Shown: one piece after another, positions 43,844-52,985 of the stretch | Numbering within the stretch: the stretch's first letter is position 1 | How the letters are laid out: each line of letters opens with the position of its first letter | Source: Lysinibacillus sphaericus | Lineage (GTDB): Bacteria; Bacillota; Bacilli; Bacillales_A; Planococcaceae | NCBI RefSeq assembly: GCF_001629735.1 | Contig: NZ_CP015224.1 | Location: 1,922,001 to 1,986,000 of the forward strand | Length of the DNA stretch: 64,000 nt | Direction: 5' to 3' | Position numbers and translations under genes: made by a program | Notes under the pieces: generated by a model | The model's database searches: none | What the model was told of the DNA's origin: nothing | What the model saw: only the letters and a program-made list of their open reading frames with translations

Positions 43844-43891
43844 ATGGTTACGTATTCATTTCTGAAAATAAAGAAATGAATACGTAACCAT
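43844..43891. repeat. Perfect 20-bp inverted repeat upstream of the aldehyde dehydrogenase
   Basis: ATGGTTACGTATTCATTTCT (43844-43863) is matched exactly by its reverse complement at 43872-43891 across 8 bases. It ends about 5 bases before the AAAGGAG site of the ALDH gene. No T run follows on either strand. A LacI-type operator pair or an RNA hairpin controlling the operon are both possible. Confidence 0.8.
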
Positions 43892-43895
43892 TTTA

Positions 43896-43940
43896 GTGTA
43901 AAAAATAAACTGATGTTAAAAATCAGTTCATTTTTTACAC
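43896..43940 (-). terminator. Terminator of the LacI-type regulator gene
   Basis: Arms of 19 bases (43896-43914 and 43922-43940) pair with a single G-U. The far arm ends in a T-rich run on the minus strand. The hairpin starts within the last codons of the regulator. Confidence 0.78.
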
Positions 43941-44917
43941 GTTGTATTTCTTGGGAAAAGTTTAACAGACTCTGTTTGCTGAATGCAAGTACTTTTTTTC
44001 TCCATGACCTCAAATAATTTTTCAATCGCTAAAAACCCCAGGTTTTCTTCTGTTGATATCCCAACTGTTGTTAAAGCAATGGAATGATGTTTACTGAGTT
44101 CCACATTATCAATACCAATTACATTGAAATCCCTAGGAACCTGAAAGCCTCTTTCTAAACAAAGGTTCAAAATTTCTATAGCGATGGCATCTGTTGCTGC
44201 ACAAATTGCTGTAGGTTTTCTGTCTAGTTTTAACAGTTCCTCAAAAGTCTTTTCGATATCTTCCTTATTCGTATTGGTAAAAAATGTAGGTACGGATTTA
44301 GCTTTTATTCCATGATCCTTTAATGCCTTTTCAAATCCTTGGTATCGTCCAAAAAATGTACTCATTTGATGGGGACCACCAATCCAGCATAATGATTGAT
44401 GCCCTAAAGACAAAATATAATTGGCCGCAAGATATCCTGCTTGCACATTATCAATTTCTACAAAATGTCTATTTTCTTGATGCTTACGATTAAACATAAT
44501 AAAAGGGATTTCGAGTTTTTCTAATTTAAAAAATAAATCGTCTTGATAAAGCATGGAAGACAATATAATGGCATCCGCCTTCGTTTCTAAAACTGCATTA
44601 TAGATTGAGTGTAAATTATCTTCTGTACCAAAATAAACATTAACTTTATAGCCACGGGCGTTGACATAATTAACGATAGCTGTCGTCGTATCCACAAAAA
44701 AAGGATTGTGTAAAGGACCTGATATTAATGTGATAATGCCTGTCTTTTTCTGAACAAGCGATCTAGCTATATCATTTGGAATATAATTTAGGTCCTCAAT
44801 CGCTTTCATCACTTTTTCAACTGTTTTTGGCTTTACCAGCTCTGGTGTATTCAACACTCTTGACACGGTTGTTTGAGATACACCAGCATGCTTTGCCACA
44901 TCTTTTGAAGAGACCAA
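43928..44917 (-). CDS. LacI/GalR-family transcriptional regulator
   Basis: 329 residues from the TTG at 44917 (GGGTGG 6 bases upstream), giving the usual start VSSKDVAKHAGVSQTTVSRVLNTPELVKPKTVEKVMKAIEDLNYIPNDIARSLV; a GTG at 44926 is also possible. A periplasmic-binding-type effector domain follows (ITLISGPLHNPFF..., CWIGGPHQMSTFFGRYQGFEKAL, AICAATDAIAIEILN, IGIDNVELSKH). It lies directly upstream of the lactone-pathway genes on the same strand and probably represses them. In Agrobacterium the analogous unit is controlled by an unrelated IclR-type protein. Upstream, TGGTATAAT (44945-44953 region) is an extended -10. Confidence 0.9.
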   Translation of the reverse strand: MVSSKDVAKHAGVSQTTVSRVLNTPELVKPKTVEKVMKAIEDLNYIPNDIARSLVQKKTGIITLISGPLHNPFFVDTTTAIVNYVNARGYKVNVYFGTEDNLHSIYNAVLETKADAIILSSMLYQDDLFFKLEKLEIPFIMFNRKHQENRHFVEIDNVQAGYLAANYILSLGHQSLCWIGGPHQMSTFFGRYQGFEKALKDHGIKAKSVPTFFTNTNKEDIEKTFEELLKLDRKPTAICAATDAIAIEILNLCLERGFQVPRDFNVIGIDNVELSKHHSIALTTVGISTEENLGFLAIEKLFEVMEKKSTCIQQTESVKLFPRNTTCKK

Positions 44918-44990
44918 AAAAACCACCCACTTCGTTTTTGTAAAGCTATATTATACCATATATGTCTACTAGTTATAGGGAGTTCGGGGG

Positions 44991-46208
44991 TCACTTTCTC
45001 TCATAAGGCTTTGCCGCCTCACTTGCTTTGAAATTATAGACAGGTTTAATCACCTTAATAATATCTACTGTTTCTCCAATGACAGATGTTATTTCTGCCA
45101 TAGGCTTATAGGCCATTGGTGCCTCATCTAATGTTTCTTCATTGACTGACGTTGTCCAAATCCCCTGCATCGTCTCTTTAAAATCTTCCATATTCAATGC
45201 TTTTTTAGCAGCACGACGTGAGTACATACGTCCTGCTCCATGTGGTTCTGAATGATTCCAATCAGCATTGCCCTTCCCTATACAAATAAGTGATCCATCT
45301 CGCATATTCATAGGAATGACAAGCATTTCTCCTTTATTGGCACGGACAGCTCCCTTACGTAGCGTCATTGTCTCCGTCTCAATATAGTTATGAATCGTAT
45401 CAAATGTATCTATCAGCTGCCAATCCATATGTTTTGCAATGGTTTCAGCAATCGTCCAACGATTCATTTGCGCAAATTGCTGCGCGATTTTCATATCATG
45501 AATGTAGTCATGGAAATATTCGCCCTCTAAATAAGCTAACTCTTTCGGAACCGCAGGATGTTTCTTTTTATAGGCTTGGATCATCGCTTGAATTTCCTTT
45601 TCTCGCCCCTGTTGTTTAAAGTCCTCTATTTTTCCAGTCAAATCTTGCTGACGCAAATTTTCATAGGCCCTTTTTTGATGCCAGCTTGCTACTTTTGCCC
45701 CTACATAACGTGAACCAGTATGAATCAGTAAATAGTACTGATTCTCCTCATCCTTAGCCAATTCAATAAAATGATTGCCTCCACCAAGTGTCCCTAATGA
45801 TAGATTCGTATACTCATCCTTTAGGCCAGTTGCTTTGAACTGTTTACCTTCAAACGCTAAAAAATGTCGATCAGGCGATAGTTCCTTATGAACCTCTTGA
45901 CCACTCGGTACATACGTTCGAATGATAGCATCGAGTTTCTCATAATTAACCGTCGTTACATCTAATTGCGCTACAAATACACCACATCCCACATCCACAC
46001 CGACCAGATTTGGTACAACCCGCTCCTGTAGGTGAATGGTCGTGCCAATAACACAGCCCTTCCCTGCATGATAATCAGGCATAATACGTACCTTTGTGCC
46101 TGTCATAAACGCCTGATTTGTCAATTCTTGAATTTGGTCGATGGCGGATGGTAATGCTGTTTCAGCATAAATTTTAGCCTCCGTGTAACGTCCCTTAATT
46201 TCAATCAT
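44991..46208 (-). CDS. rtcB: RtcB-family RNA ligase
   Basis: 405 residues. The RtcB metal and guanylate-site residues are visible: His47 in MPDYHAGKG, Asp72 and Cys75 in VGVDVGCGV, GGGNHFIEL, HTGSRYVG, NKGEMLVIPMNMRDGSLICIGKG and the guanylylated-His motif EPHGAGRMYSR. RtcB joins 2',3'-cyclic phosphate or 3'-phosphate RNA ends to 5'-OH ends with GTP and Mn2+. No archease or RtcA gene is nearby. GGGAGGG precedes the ATG. An ECF-sigma-like promoter (TGAAAC-N17-CGTATA) sits 21-49 bases upstream. Confidence 0.92.
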   Translation of the reverse strand: MIEIKGRYTEAKIYAETALPSAIDQIQELTNQAFMTGTKVRIMPDYHAGKGCVIGTTIHLQERVVPNLVGVDVGCGVFVAQLDVTTVNYEKLDAIIRTYVPSGQEVHKELSPDRHFLAFEGKQFKATGLKDEYTNLSLGTLGGGNHFIELAKDEENQYYLLIHTGSRYVGAKVASWHQKRAYENLRQQDLTGKIEDFKQQGREKEIQAMIQAYKKKHPAVPKELAYLEGEYFHDYIHDMKIAQQFAQMNRWTIAETIAKHMDWQLIDTFDTIHNYIETETMTLRKGAVRANKGEMLVIPMNMRDGSLICIGKGNADWNHSEPHGAGRMYSRRAAKKALNMEDFKETMQGIWTTSVNEETLDEAPMAYKPMAEITSVIGETVDIIKVIKPVYNFKASEAAKPYERK

Positions 46209-46228
46209 GATTATCCCTCCCTACCATT

Positions 46229-46257
46229 TATACGTACAAATGGAATGATATGTTTCA
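46229..46257 (-). promoter_or_regulatory. Possible ECF-sigma (SigW-type) promoter of rtcB
   Basis: On the minus strand TGAAAC (46257-46252), 17 bases, CGTATA (46234-46229) fits the SigW consensus TGAAAC-N16/17-CGTA. The -35 lies within a short palindrome TGGAATG-N8-CATTCCA, so a chance match is possible. Confidence 0.5.
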
Positions 46258-46261
46258 TTCC

Positions 46262-46301
46262 ATAAAAAAACGCCCTAAAAGATTCATTCTTTTAGAACGT
46301 T
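46262..46301 (-). terminator. Terminator of the dynamin-like gene
   Basis: 14-bp stem (46269-46282 with 46288-46301, two G-U pairs) followed by TTTTTTT on the minus strand, 9 bases after the stop. It separates the GTPase from rtcB. Confidence 0.88.
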
Positions 46302-46309
46302 TTGTGAAG

Positions 46310-48160
46310 TTAGTCTGCATATTGTATGGCTAGTTTATTTGGTATTACTGGAATATCGTTCGATTTCACATCTTCTTCTTGTAAGGATAGCATTTGCTGC
46401 GGATACATTTCCTCGACATCAAAAGGAATAGCAATACTTTCCATTTTATTATTCATTTGACTACGTGCCAGTAAGCCATTCTTTGAAAGATCAATGCTAA
46501 GAATAGCCTCCACAGTTTCTTCAAGCATTTCAAGATCCTTTGTTTTCAATGGCATCTGTTCCTGTATTAAGAAGGGTTGAAGATGTTCCTTAATATAACC
46601 CTGTGCTTCAATTAAACATGAAAATTCATTTAGTTTATCAGCATAACGCTTTAATTGTCGCTTCTCTTTGGCTCGTTGTTGATTTAGTTCAAGCACTTTT
46701 TGTTCAATACGACTCATACGCTCCTTTACTAAATTGACTAAGTAAGGCTGAATGTCTCGAACTGCTTGTAACATCGAAGCTTCTGCTTGTAATACTTTAT
46801 CGTATTGAGCGACACAAACCACTTGTTGGTCATTTAATTTTTGCACACGCTCTTTAAAAAATTCATTTTGGTTATGCTGACCAAAAATAGCTTTCATAAG
46901 CCCTTTACCATGAATTTTTTTATGCTGTGCATCTAAACGCTCATATTCTCGTGAATATTCACTGTGCATATTACGATACTCTCGTAACATTTGTTGATAG
47001 TAAACAGCGATTTCGGTAAATGTCTCTACCTTATCATCTTGTAAATAATCATGTTGTGAGATGGTTTGTAATAGCTGGTAAAGGGTTTGAACATGTTTAA
47101 ACGTATTTGCCACCTGCTCATATTCTTGCTCATATTCCTTAACTATTGCTAAGTCACGCTGATAGCGAGAAAACTCAAATTGGGTATCGCCTGCATATTT
47201 TTCAATATTCTCAACAGCAGATTGAAATGGGTCACGTCGTGGAATAACAGTTAATTCGAAGCGGAACCGTTCAAGCCATTGCAAGAAACGAATTAAAATG
47301 GCATAGGTTTTTTTTTCACTATTTTCGGCCACACGATGTATGTGGGCTATTAAATGGTCATATTGACTTTTTTGCCAAAGCTCAAGGTTGTCCGTTTGCT
47401 TAGCTACCAGGGCATTTGTTGCGGAAATAGCTATAAAATCACTCATCAAATGGCCAATACGTTGTTGTTCTGAAATGATAAATGCATCTGCATGCTCATC
47501 AGCATCAATTCCATTGATGACACATAAAGGTACCACTCCTTTATGATTTAACGCATCCATTAATAAAAGCTCAGCATCTATTGCCCTAGAGCCGGCACGT
47601 AAAACCCAGAAAATTTCATCTACACGGTTCATAAGTGCTTCAGAGAAATAGGCCATTTCACCTCCCCCTGCTTCTAAGGAAACAGAGTCAATGATCGTCA
47701 CAGATTTTAATAAATCATTTTTCAAATATACTTCTAGGTAATCCAAATGTTCACGTAAAATCTGAGAAGCAAACGTATCACCTGTTGTCAGTAGCTCTAA
47801 TTTGCTAAGATCAAATATGGCTACAACACCATCTAAAAAATAGGCTTTAATCTCCTCTTGTTCGCCATATCGAATAAATGTATTGACACCTGTCGGATGT
47901 CGATCATTTACAGATAGTACCTCACGTCCTAGTAATCCGTTAACTAGTGTTGTTTTGCCTACTCGTTCTTTTCCGACGATTAAAATCATCGTTTGGTTAT
48001 TTGCATCTTGAATAATACGGTTTAAATGTTTAGCTGTATCTTTCACATATGTATTTTGGACAATAATACCGTACAATTGTCGCAGTTGATCAACAAATTG
48101 TGGCAATATATTATTCGCTGAGGTTGTATATTCGATTGGCGTATGGTCAATGTTCGTCAT
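46310..48160 (-). CDS. Dynamin-like GTPase with degenerate G motifs
   Basis: 616 residues from the ATG at 48160, which has GAGG 8 bases upstream. GTPase domain near 55-290: G1 VGKERVGKTT (63-71), G2 Thr in HPTGVNTFIRYG, then TIIDSVSLEAGG where a DxxG motif is expected, and VINGIDAD in place of N/TKxD. The remaining 320 residues are strongly helical with probable coiled coil (EYEQEYEQVANTFKHV, YRNMHSEYSREYERLDAQHKKIHGK, LELNQQRAKEKRQLKRYADKLNEF), like the stalk of bacterial dynamins. About half the length of B. subtilis DynA. Predicted to act at membranes; the altered G3/G4 raise doubt about GTP specificity. Confidence 0.72.
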   Translation of the reverse strand: MTNIDHTPIEYTTSANNILPQFVDQLRQLYGIIVQNTYVKDTAKHLNRIIQDANNQTMILIVGKERVGKTTLVNGLLGREVLSVNDRHPTGVNTFIRYGEQEEIKAYFLDGVVAIFDLSKLELLTTGDTFASQILREHLDYLEVYLKNDLLKSVTIIDSVSLEAGGGEMAYFSEALMNRVDEIFWVLRAGSRAIDAELLLMDALNHKGVVPLCVINGIDADEHADAFIISEQQRIGHLMSDFIAISATNALVAKQTDNLELWQKSQYDHLIAHIHRVAENSEKKTYAILIRFLQWLERFRFELTVIPRRDPFQSAVENIEKYAGDTQFEFSRYQRDLAIVKEYEQEYEQVANTFKHVQTLYQLLQTISQHDYLQDDKVETFTEIAVYYQQMLREYRNMHSEYSREYERLDAQHKKIHGKGLMKAIFGQHNQNEFFKERVQKLNDQQVVCVAQYDKVLQAEASMLQAVRDIQPYLVNLVKERMSRIEQKVLELNQQRAKEKRQLKRYADKLNEFSCLIEAQGYIKEHLQPFLIQEQMPLKTKDLEMLEETVEAILSIDLSKNGLLARSQMNNKMESIAIPFDVEEMYPQQMLSLQEEDVKSNDIPVIPNKLAIQYAD

Positions 48161-48429
48161 CCTCAAAACCTCTTTTCGTATGCATCTATAAGACCATTAT
48201 AAATGAAACTAATGCTTTACTAATATATAGATCAACGAAAAGAGGACAATATACTTATGCATTTATAAGGCAAATAGGAATTCATCCTTATATCACTACA
48301 ATGTTCATTTCACATTTCATTCACAATTCAGACTAAAAGAAATAGCCCATTTGATGAATTTTACTAAAATTGCCATCAAAATTATGCTTTATTACAGCTA
48401 TCCAGTTCTCCCTTATTCCTATAGGCATA

Positions 48430-49314
48430 CTATTCACCTAGACCCGCCATACGCGCGTATACTTCCCCAAGTGTAGGCATCCCTCCTTGTGCACTAAACT
48501 TTTCAACAGACAATGAGGCAGCAAGATTAGCAAAGTACACTGCCTCATCCAATGATTGACCCTCTACTAAGGCATGAGCTAGTGCACCGTTAAAGGTATC
48601 ACCTGCACCTGTTGTATCCACAGCTGTCGTCATATAGCCTGGGATATGACTGGGAAATGTACCATCAAAATAACGCGCACCATCACTACCTAGCGTTATA
48701 ATAAGCTTATTAGGATACTTTTCTAGTAGCTGATCGACGGGCTCATTAAAAATTTCTGCACATTCTGTTTCATTTGGTGTTAAATAGGCGATATCCTTCA
48801 TCCACTGTTTATCAAAATTTGCTGCTGGTGCAGGATTTAACAATACTGGCACTCCTGCTTCTTTACAAAGTTGAATGGCATATGATGTTGTTTCTTTTGG
48901 AATTTCCAGTTGAATGATCACCATTTGGCTTTTTTGTATCAGCTCTTTTGATGCCTCTATATGTGAAGGTGCTAATTCATAGTTTGCACCAGGCACTACT
49001 ACTATACGATTATCTTGATTGTAAATAAGAATATTAGCAATGCCTGTTGGAGCTGTAGCACTATGAACAATGGCTTCTGTGTTTACTCGCTCTTGCTGCA
49101 AACCCGCACATAATGTTTCACCAAAACTATCCTGACCGACGCAGCCAATCATCGCCACGTCACTTCCCAGTCGAGAAGCAGCCACTGCCTGATTTGCCCC
49201 CTTTCCTCCTGGAACTGTTTGAAATGCATGACCGAGAATGGTTTCTCCTTGCTTTGGAAAAGCATTCATTTGTACAACTAAATCCATATTTAGACTTCCT
49301 ATAACTGTAATCAT
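48430..49314 (-). CDS. rbsK: Ribokinase
   Basis: 294 residues of the PfkB family: opening VIGSLNMDLVVQMNAFPKQGETILG, substrate-site GGKGANQAVAASRLG, mid-region LNPAPAANFDKQW and C-terminal signature TAVDTTGAGDTFNGALAHAL with catalytic Asp. It phosphorylates D-ribose at O-5. GGAAGGTAGGG precedes the ATG. It stands alone: no rbsDACB transporter or RbsR is adjacent, so a related sugar or nucleoside-derived ribose is possible. Confidence 0.9.
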   Translation of the reverse strand: MITVIGSLNMDLVVQMNAFPKQGETILGHAFQTVPGGKGANQAVAASRLGSDVAMIGCVGQDSFGETLCAGLQQERVNTEAIVHSATAPTGIANILIYNQDNRIVVVPGANYELAPSHIEASKELIQKSQMVIIQLEIPKETTSYAIQLCKEAGVPVLLNPAPAANFDKQWMKDIAYLTPNETECAEIFNEPVDQLLEKYPNKLIITLGSDGARYFDGTFPSHIPGYMTTAVDTTGAGDTFNGALAHALVEGQSLDEAVYFANLAASLSVEKFSAQGGMPTLGEVYARMAGLGE

Positions 49315-49390
49315 TGATTTCCCTACCTTCCTTCTAAGCTCTATTTTAATGGAGAACCAAGGTCAGGGACAGGGTATGTTAAAGGCCTTT

Positions 49391-49561
49391 TTAAAGTTTT
49401 CCTAACAATCCTTTTCTAGCCTCATGTTCAATTCTACTATCACAATCCTCGCAGGAGAATTTTCCTTTCATATTCCTTTTATACAAGGTATATTTCCTTG
49501 TCCCTTCCACAACCTCAAACGTCTTTTTACAAAAAATACAGGAAACTGAATAAGTTATCAT
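49391..49561 (-). CDS. Small zinc-ribbon protein, YlaI/DUF2197-like
   Basis: A 56-codon frame with ATG at 49561 and TAA at 49391-49393, preceded by AAAGGAG with an 8-base spacer. The protein has two knuckles, CIFC (residues 8-11) and CEDC (37-40), separated by a basic stretch (RKYTLYKRNMKGK), forming a probable zinc ribbon, and ends EARKGLLGKL. This looks like the YlaI/DUF2197 family of small Bacillus proteins. Function unknown; nucleic-acid or protein binding is likely. It sits alone between rbsK and the leu operon. Confidence 0.8.
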   Translation of the reverse strand: MITYSVSCIFCKKTFEVVEGTRKYTLYKRNMKGKFSCEDCDSRIEHEARKGLLGKL

Positions 49562-49708
49562 TATCTATTCTCCTTTCAAATAACTTGCTACTTCCACATT
49601 ATCAAAATATACCATTTATTCACAATATTTATATTCAGAATATTCTTGTTAAATTTACTGTTATTCACATTCTATCCATAAATGCCAGGATGGATATTTG
49701 CTAACGCA

Positions 49709-49745
49709 TAAAAAAACTGAAGACAACGCTCAGTTTGTCTTCAGT
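49709..49745 (-). terminator. Terminator of the ilv-leu operon
   Basis: ACTGAAGACAA (49716-49726) and TTGTCTTCAGT (49735-49745) form an 11-bp stem followed by T7 on the minus strand, 13 bases after the leuD stop. Confidence 0.9.
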
Positions 49746-49758
49746 CTACAAAAATATA

Positions 49759-50349
49759 TTAATAGGCTACCCGCTTCTCTTCATATGCAGCAATATGGTC
49801 TTCGTATTTAAACGTTAAGGCAATTTCATCCCAACCATTTAGCAAGGTTTCCTTATAGTACGGATCTATTGTGAAATGATAGACTGTCCCATCACCATCA
49901 GACACCGTTTGTGCCGTAAGATTCACTTCCACTGCATATGGATTTGCTTTACCCTTGGCTAGGATTTCATCACATTCCGCTTCTGTTAGCTTAATAGGAA
50001 GAATGCCATTTTTAAAGCAGTTATTATGGAAAATATCTGCAAAGGAAGGCGCAATGACAACATTAAATCCATAATCCAAAATGGCCCATGGTGCGTGCTC
50101 TCGCGAAGAACCACAGCCGAAATTATCCTGTGCCACTAGAATTTTTGACTCTTTAAACTCTGGTTTATTTAATACAAAGTCTTTTATTTCATTACCATCT
50201 GCATCAAAGCGCCAGTGATAAAATAAAAACTGTCCAAAACCTGTGCGCTCAATACGCTTTAAAAACTCTTTTGAAATAATTTGGTCGGTATCAACATTTT
50301 TGCGATCAAGTGGTGTAATGACACTATTTACGATATTAATTGGTTCCAT
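49759..50349 (-). CDS. leuD: 3-isopropylmalate dehydratase small subunit
   Basis: 196 residues from the ATG at 50349 (GAAGGG 9 bases upstream; an ATG at 50367 is also open). Aconitase swivel domain with DTDQIISKEFLKRIERTGFGQFLF, the conserved GCGSSREHAPWAI and FADIFHNNCFKNGILPI. With LeuC it isomerises 2- to 3-isopropylmalate in leucine synthesis. Last gene of the operon. Confidence 0.95.
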   Translation of the reverse strand: MEPINIVNSVITPLDRKNVDTDQIISKEFLKRIERTGFGQFLFYHWRFDADGNEIKDFVLNKPEFKESKILVAQDNFGCGSSREHAPWAILDYGFNVVIAPSFADIFHNNCFKNGILPIKLTEAECDEILAKGKANPYAVEVNLTAQTVSDGDGTVYHFTIDPYYKETLLNGWDEIALTFKYEDHIAAYEEKRVAY

Positions 50350-50380
50350 TTTCAACATCCCTTCCATGTAAAAACAAGCT

Positions 50381-51790
50381 TCACACAGTTTCCTTTACAA
50401 ATTCACGTACATCTACAAAATGGCCTGCAATCGCCGCTGCGGCTGCCATTGGTGGCGATACCAAATGTGTACGAGAACCCGCTCCCTGACGTCCTTCAAA
50501 GTTGCGGTTGGACGTTGAAGCACAGCGTTCACCCGCTGGGACTACATCATCATTCATTGCTAAACACATAGAGCAACCCGACTCCCGCCATTCAAAGCCG
50601 GCATCTATAAAGATTTTATCCAAACCTTCTGCCTCTGCTTGTTTTTTCGTAGAATAAGAGCCTGGTACAACGATTGCTGTAACATCGCCATGTACCTTTC
50701 TTCCTTTAATAACATTTGCAGCTGCACGTAAATCGCTCATACGCGAATTTGTACAGGAGCCAATAAAGACATGCTGGATATCAATGGACGTTAATGGTTG
50801 CCCTTCCTCTAAGCCCATATAATCAAGTGCTTTTTGAAGCGCAGCTTTATCGGATTCATCCTTATAGTCTGCTAGTGTTGGGACGTGGCCAGAAACACCC
50901 GTACCCATCGATGGATTTGTCCCCCATGTAATGATAGGTTCGATTTCTTCTGCATGAATAATACGGACTGTATCGTAAGTAGCATCTTCATCAGAGGCAA
51001 GGCTTAACCAATAGTTAGCCGCTTCCTCAAATTGTTCGCCTTGTGGAGCATATTTACGACCTCGAATATAGTCTACAGTTATTTGATCAGGAGATATAAG
51101 CCCTGCCTTGGCACCAGCCTCAATCGACATATTACAAATCGTCATCCGTTCTTCCATGGACAGTTTGTGGATAGCCTCTCCAGTAAATTCCACAATATAT
51201 CCTGTGCCAACGCCAATTCCGAACTTTGCAATAATGGCTAAAATAATATCTTTAGCGGCAACTCCGACTGATAGCTCCCCTTCAACACGAATTTCCATTG
51301 TCTTTGGCTTATTTTGCCATAACGTTTGCGTCGATAATACATGCTCTACCTCAGAAGTTCCAATACCAAAGGCAATCGCCCCAAATGCACCATGTGTAGA
51401 TGTATGTGAATCACCGCAGACAATTGTTTTACCTGGCTGTGTAAGTCCTAGCTCTGGTCCAATAACATGGACAATTCCTTGATCAGGATGGCCCATACCT
51501 GCCAGCTCAACACCAAACTCTTCAGCATTTTTGGCTAGAGTTTCAATTTGGTTGCGTGCAATCGGATCATGGATTGTTGGTAGATTTTTTGTTGGAACAT
51601 TATGATCCATTGTCGCAAAGCTTAAATCTGGACGACGTACTTGACGACCATTCATCCGAAGCCCTTCAAAAGCTTGCGGAGAAGTTACTTCATGAATTAA
51701 ATGAAGATCAATATATAACAGGTCCGGTTTGCCCTCTTCCTGATAAACAACATGTTTATCCCAAATCTTTTCAATTATATTTTTGCCCAT
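50381..51790 (-). CDS. leuC: 3-isopropylmalate dehydratase large subunit
   Basis: 469 residues from the ATG at 51790, preceded by AGGTG. Aconitase-family cluster ligands: Cys in [11 protein letters not shown] and the pair in [13 protein letters not shown]; substrate-site [14 protein letters not shown]. It carries the [4Fe-4S] cluster and forms the heterodimer with LeuD. 17 bases separate it from leuB and 31 from leuD, consistent with one transcript. Confidence 0.96.
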   Translation of the reverse strand: MGKNIIEKIWDKHVVYQEEGKPDLLYIDLHLIHEVTSPQAFEGLRMNGRQVRRPDLSFATMDHNVPTKNLPTIHDPIARNQIETLAKNAEEFGVELAGMGHPDQGIVHVIGPELGLTQPGKTIVCGDSHTSTHGAFGAIAFGIGTSEVEHVLSTQTLWQNKPKTMEIRVEGELSVGVAAKDIILAIIAKFGIGVGTGYIVEFTGEAIHKLSMEERMTICNMSIEAGAKAGLISPDQITVDYIRGRKYAPQGEQFEEAANYWLSLASDEDATYDTVRIIHAEEIEPIITWGTNPSMGTGVSGHVPTLADYKDESDKAALQKALDYMGLEEGQPLTSIDIQHVFIGSCTNSRMSDLRAAANVIKGRKVHGDVTAIVVPGSYSTKKQAEAEGLDKIFIDAGFEWRESGCSMCLAMNDDVVPAGERCASTSNRNFEGRQGAGSRTHLVSPPMAAAAAIAGHFVDVREFVKETV

Positions 51791-51807
51791 TATCTTCACC
51801 TATTTCT

Positions 51808-52911
51808 TTAAATATATGTTGTCATAATACTTTGTGAAACAAAACTAGTATCAATTTCATTCATAACCTTGTCTGTCCATTCATTCGTTGATAAAACTCG
51901 ACTGCCATTACGAGCAAGATCTGCTGTAAAATAACCATCATCAAATACCGCACTTACAGCACGTTCAATTTCTGATGCCTCTTCCTTCAAGCCAAATGAG
52001 TATTGAAGCATCATCGCTACAGAAAGTATGGTTGCTGCAGGATTTGCCACTCCTTGACCAGCAATCTCAGGTGCTGACCCATGTACTGGTTCATATAAGC
52101 CAAAATTATCTCCACGAATAGATGCCGATGGTAATACACCTAGAGAACCTGTAATGACTGATGCTTCATCACTTAAAATATCCCCAAACATGTTTTCCGT
52201 AACTACTACATCATAGTGTCCAGGATTTGTAATAAGTTTCATCGCTACAGAATCCACTAGGTTATGCTCTACTACTACATCTGGATAATCTTTTTTCTTT
52301 GCTTCTACGACTTCTCGCCATAAACGACTTGTTTCAAGAACATTTGCCTTGTCAACAGAGCATAACTTGCCTCCACGTAAACGTGCTAGCTCAAAGGCAT
52401 TTTCAACGATACGCTCAACTTCCACTTTCGAGTAAACAGTTGTATCAATTGCGCCATTTTCAGTACGCATACGTGGTTCCCCGAAGTATACGCCCCCTGT
52501 TAGTTCACGAACAATCACTAAATCAACGTTTTCTGCTACTTCACGCTTCAATGGAGAAGCATCTAGTAAACTCGGGAACGCCTTTACAGGACGCAGATTA
52601 GCAAATAAATCAAAGTGTTTGCGGATTCGCAATAATCCCTTTTCAGGGCGTAATTCTGGTGGATTCTGATCCCACTTTGGTCCACCAACAGCTCCTAGTA
52701 GAATCGCATCACTATTCTCACACATCTCAATTGTCTCATCTGGTAGTGGATTATTATGTTGGTCAATGGCAGCGCCCCCGATTGTTCCATACCCTAAATG
52801 GAAAGTATGATTAAATCGTTTACCAATCACTTGTAATACACGCACAGCAGAAGCAACAACCTCTGGCCCAATTCCATCACCAGGAAGTACTGTAATTTTT
52901 TTCTCCATCAT
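51808..52911 (-). CDS. leuB: 3-isopropylmalate dehydrogenase
   Basis: 367 residues from the ATG at 52911, which has AAGGGTG upstream. Beta-decarboxylating dehydrogenase motifs: GDGIGPEVV, RELTGGVYFGEPR, the catalytic Lys in CSVDKANVLETS, DNFGLYEPVHGSAPEIAGQGVANP. It oxidises 3-isopropylmalate with NAD+ to 2-oxoisocaproate precursor. It follows leuA after a 171-base gap that contains a terminator-type hairpin. Confidence 0.96.
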   Translation of the reverse strand: MMEKKITVLPGDGIGPEVVASAVRVLQVIGKRFNHTFHLGYGTIGGAAIDQHNNPLPDETIEMCENSDAILLGAVGGPKWDQNPPELRPEKGLLRIRKHFDLFANLRPVKAFPSLLDASPLKREVAENVDLVIVRELTGGVYFGEPRMRTENGAIDTTVYSKVEVERIVENAFELARLRGGKLCSVDKANVLETSRLWREVVEAKKKDYPDVVVEHNLVDSVAMKLITNPGHYDVVVTENMFGDILSDEASVITGSLGVLPSASIRGDNFGLYEPVHGSAPEIAGQGVANPAATILSVAMMLQYSFGLKEEASEIERAVSAVFDDGYFTADLARNGSRVLSTNEWTDKVMNEIDTSFVSQSIMTTYI

Positions 52912-52951
52912 CAAAACACCCTTCTTTGTATAGCGCATTCGCTAATTTAGT

Positions 52952-52985
52952 AAAAACGCTCACCACATTAATGGGTGGTGAGCGT
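52952..52985 (-). terminator. Terminator-type hairpin between leuA and leuB
   Basis: ACGCTCACCAC (52956-52966) pairs with GTGGTGAGCGT (52975-52985) and is followed on the minus strand by TTTTTA, inside the operon. It would reduce expression of leuBCD relative to ilvBNC-leuA unless bypassed, or stabilise a processed 3' end. Confidence 0.75.
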
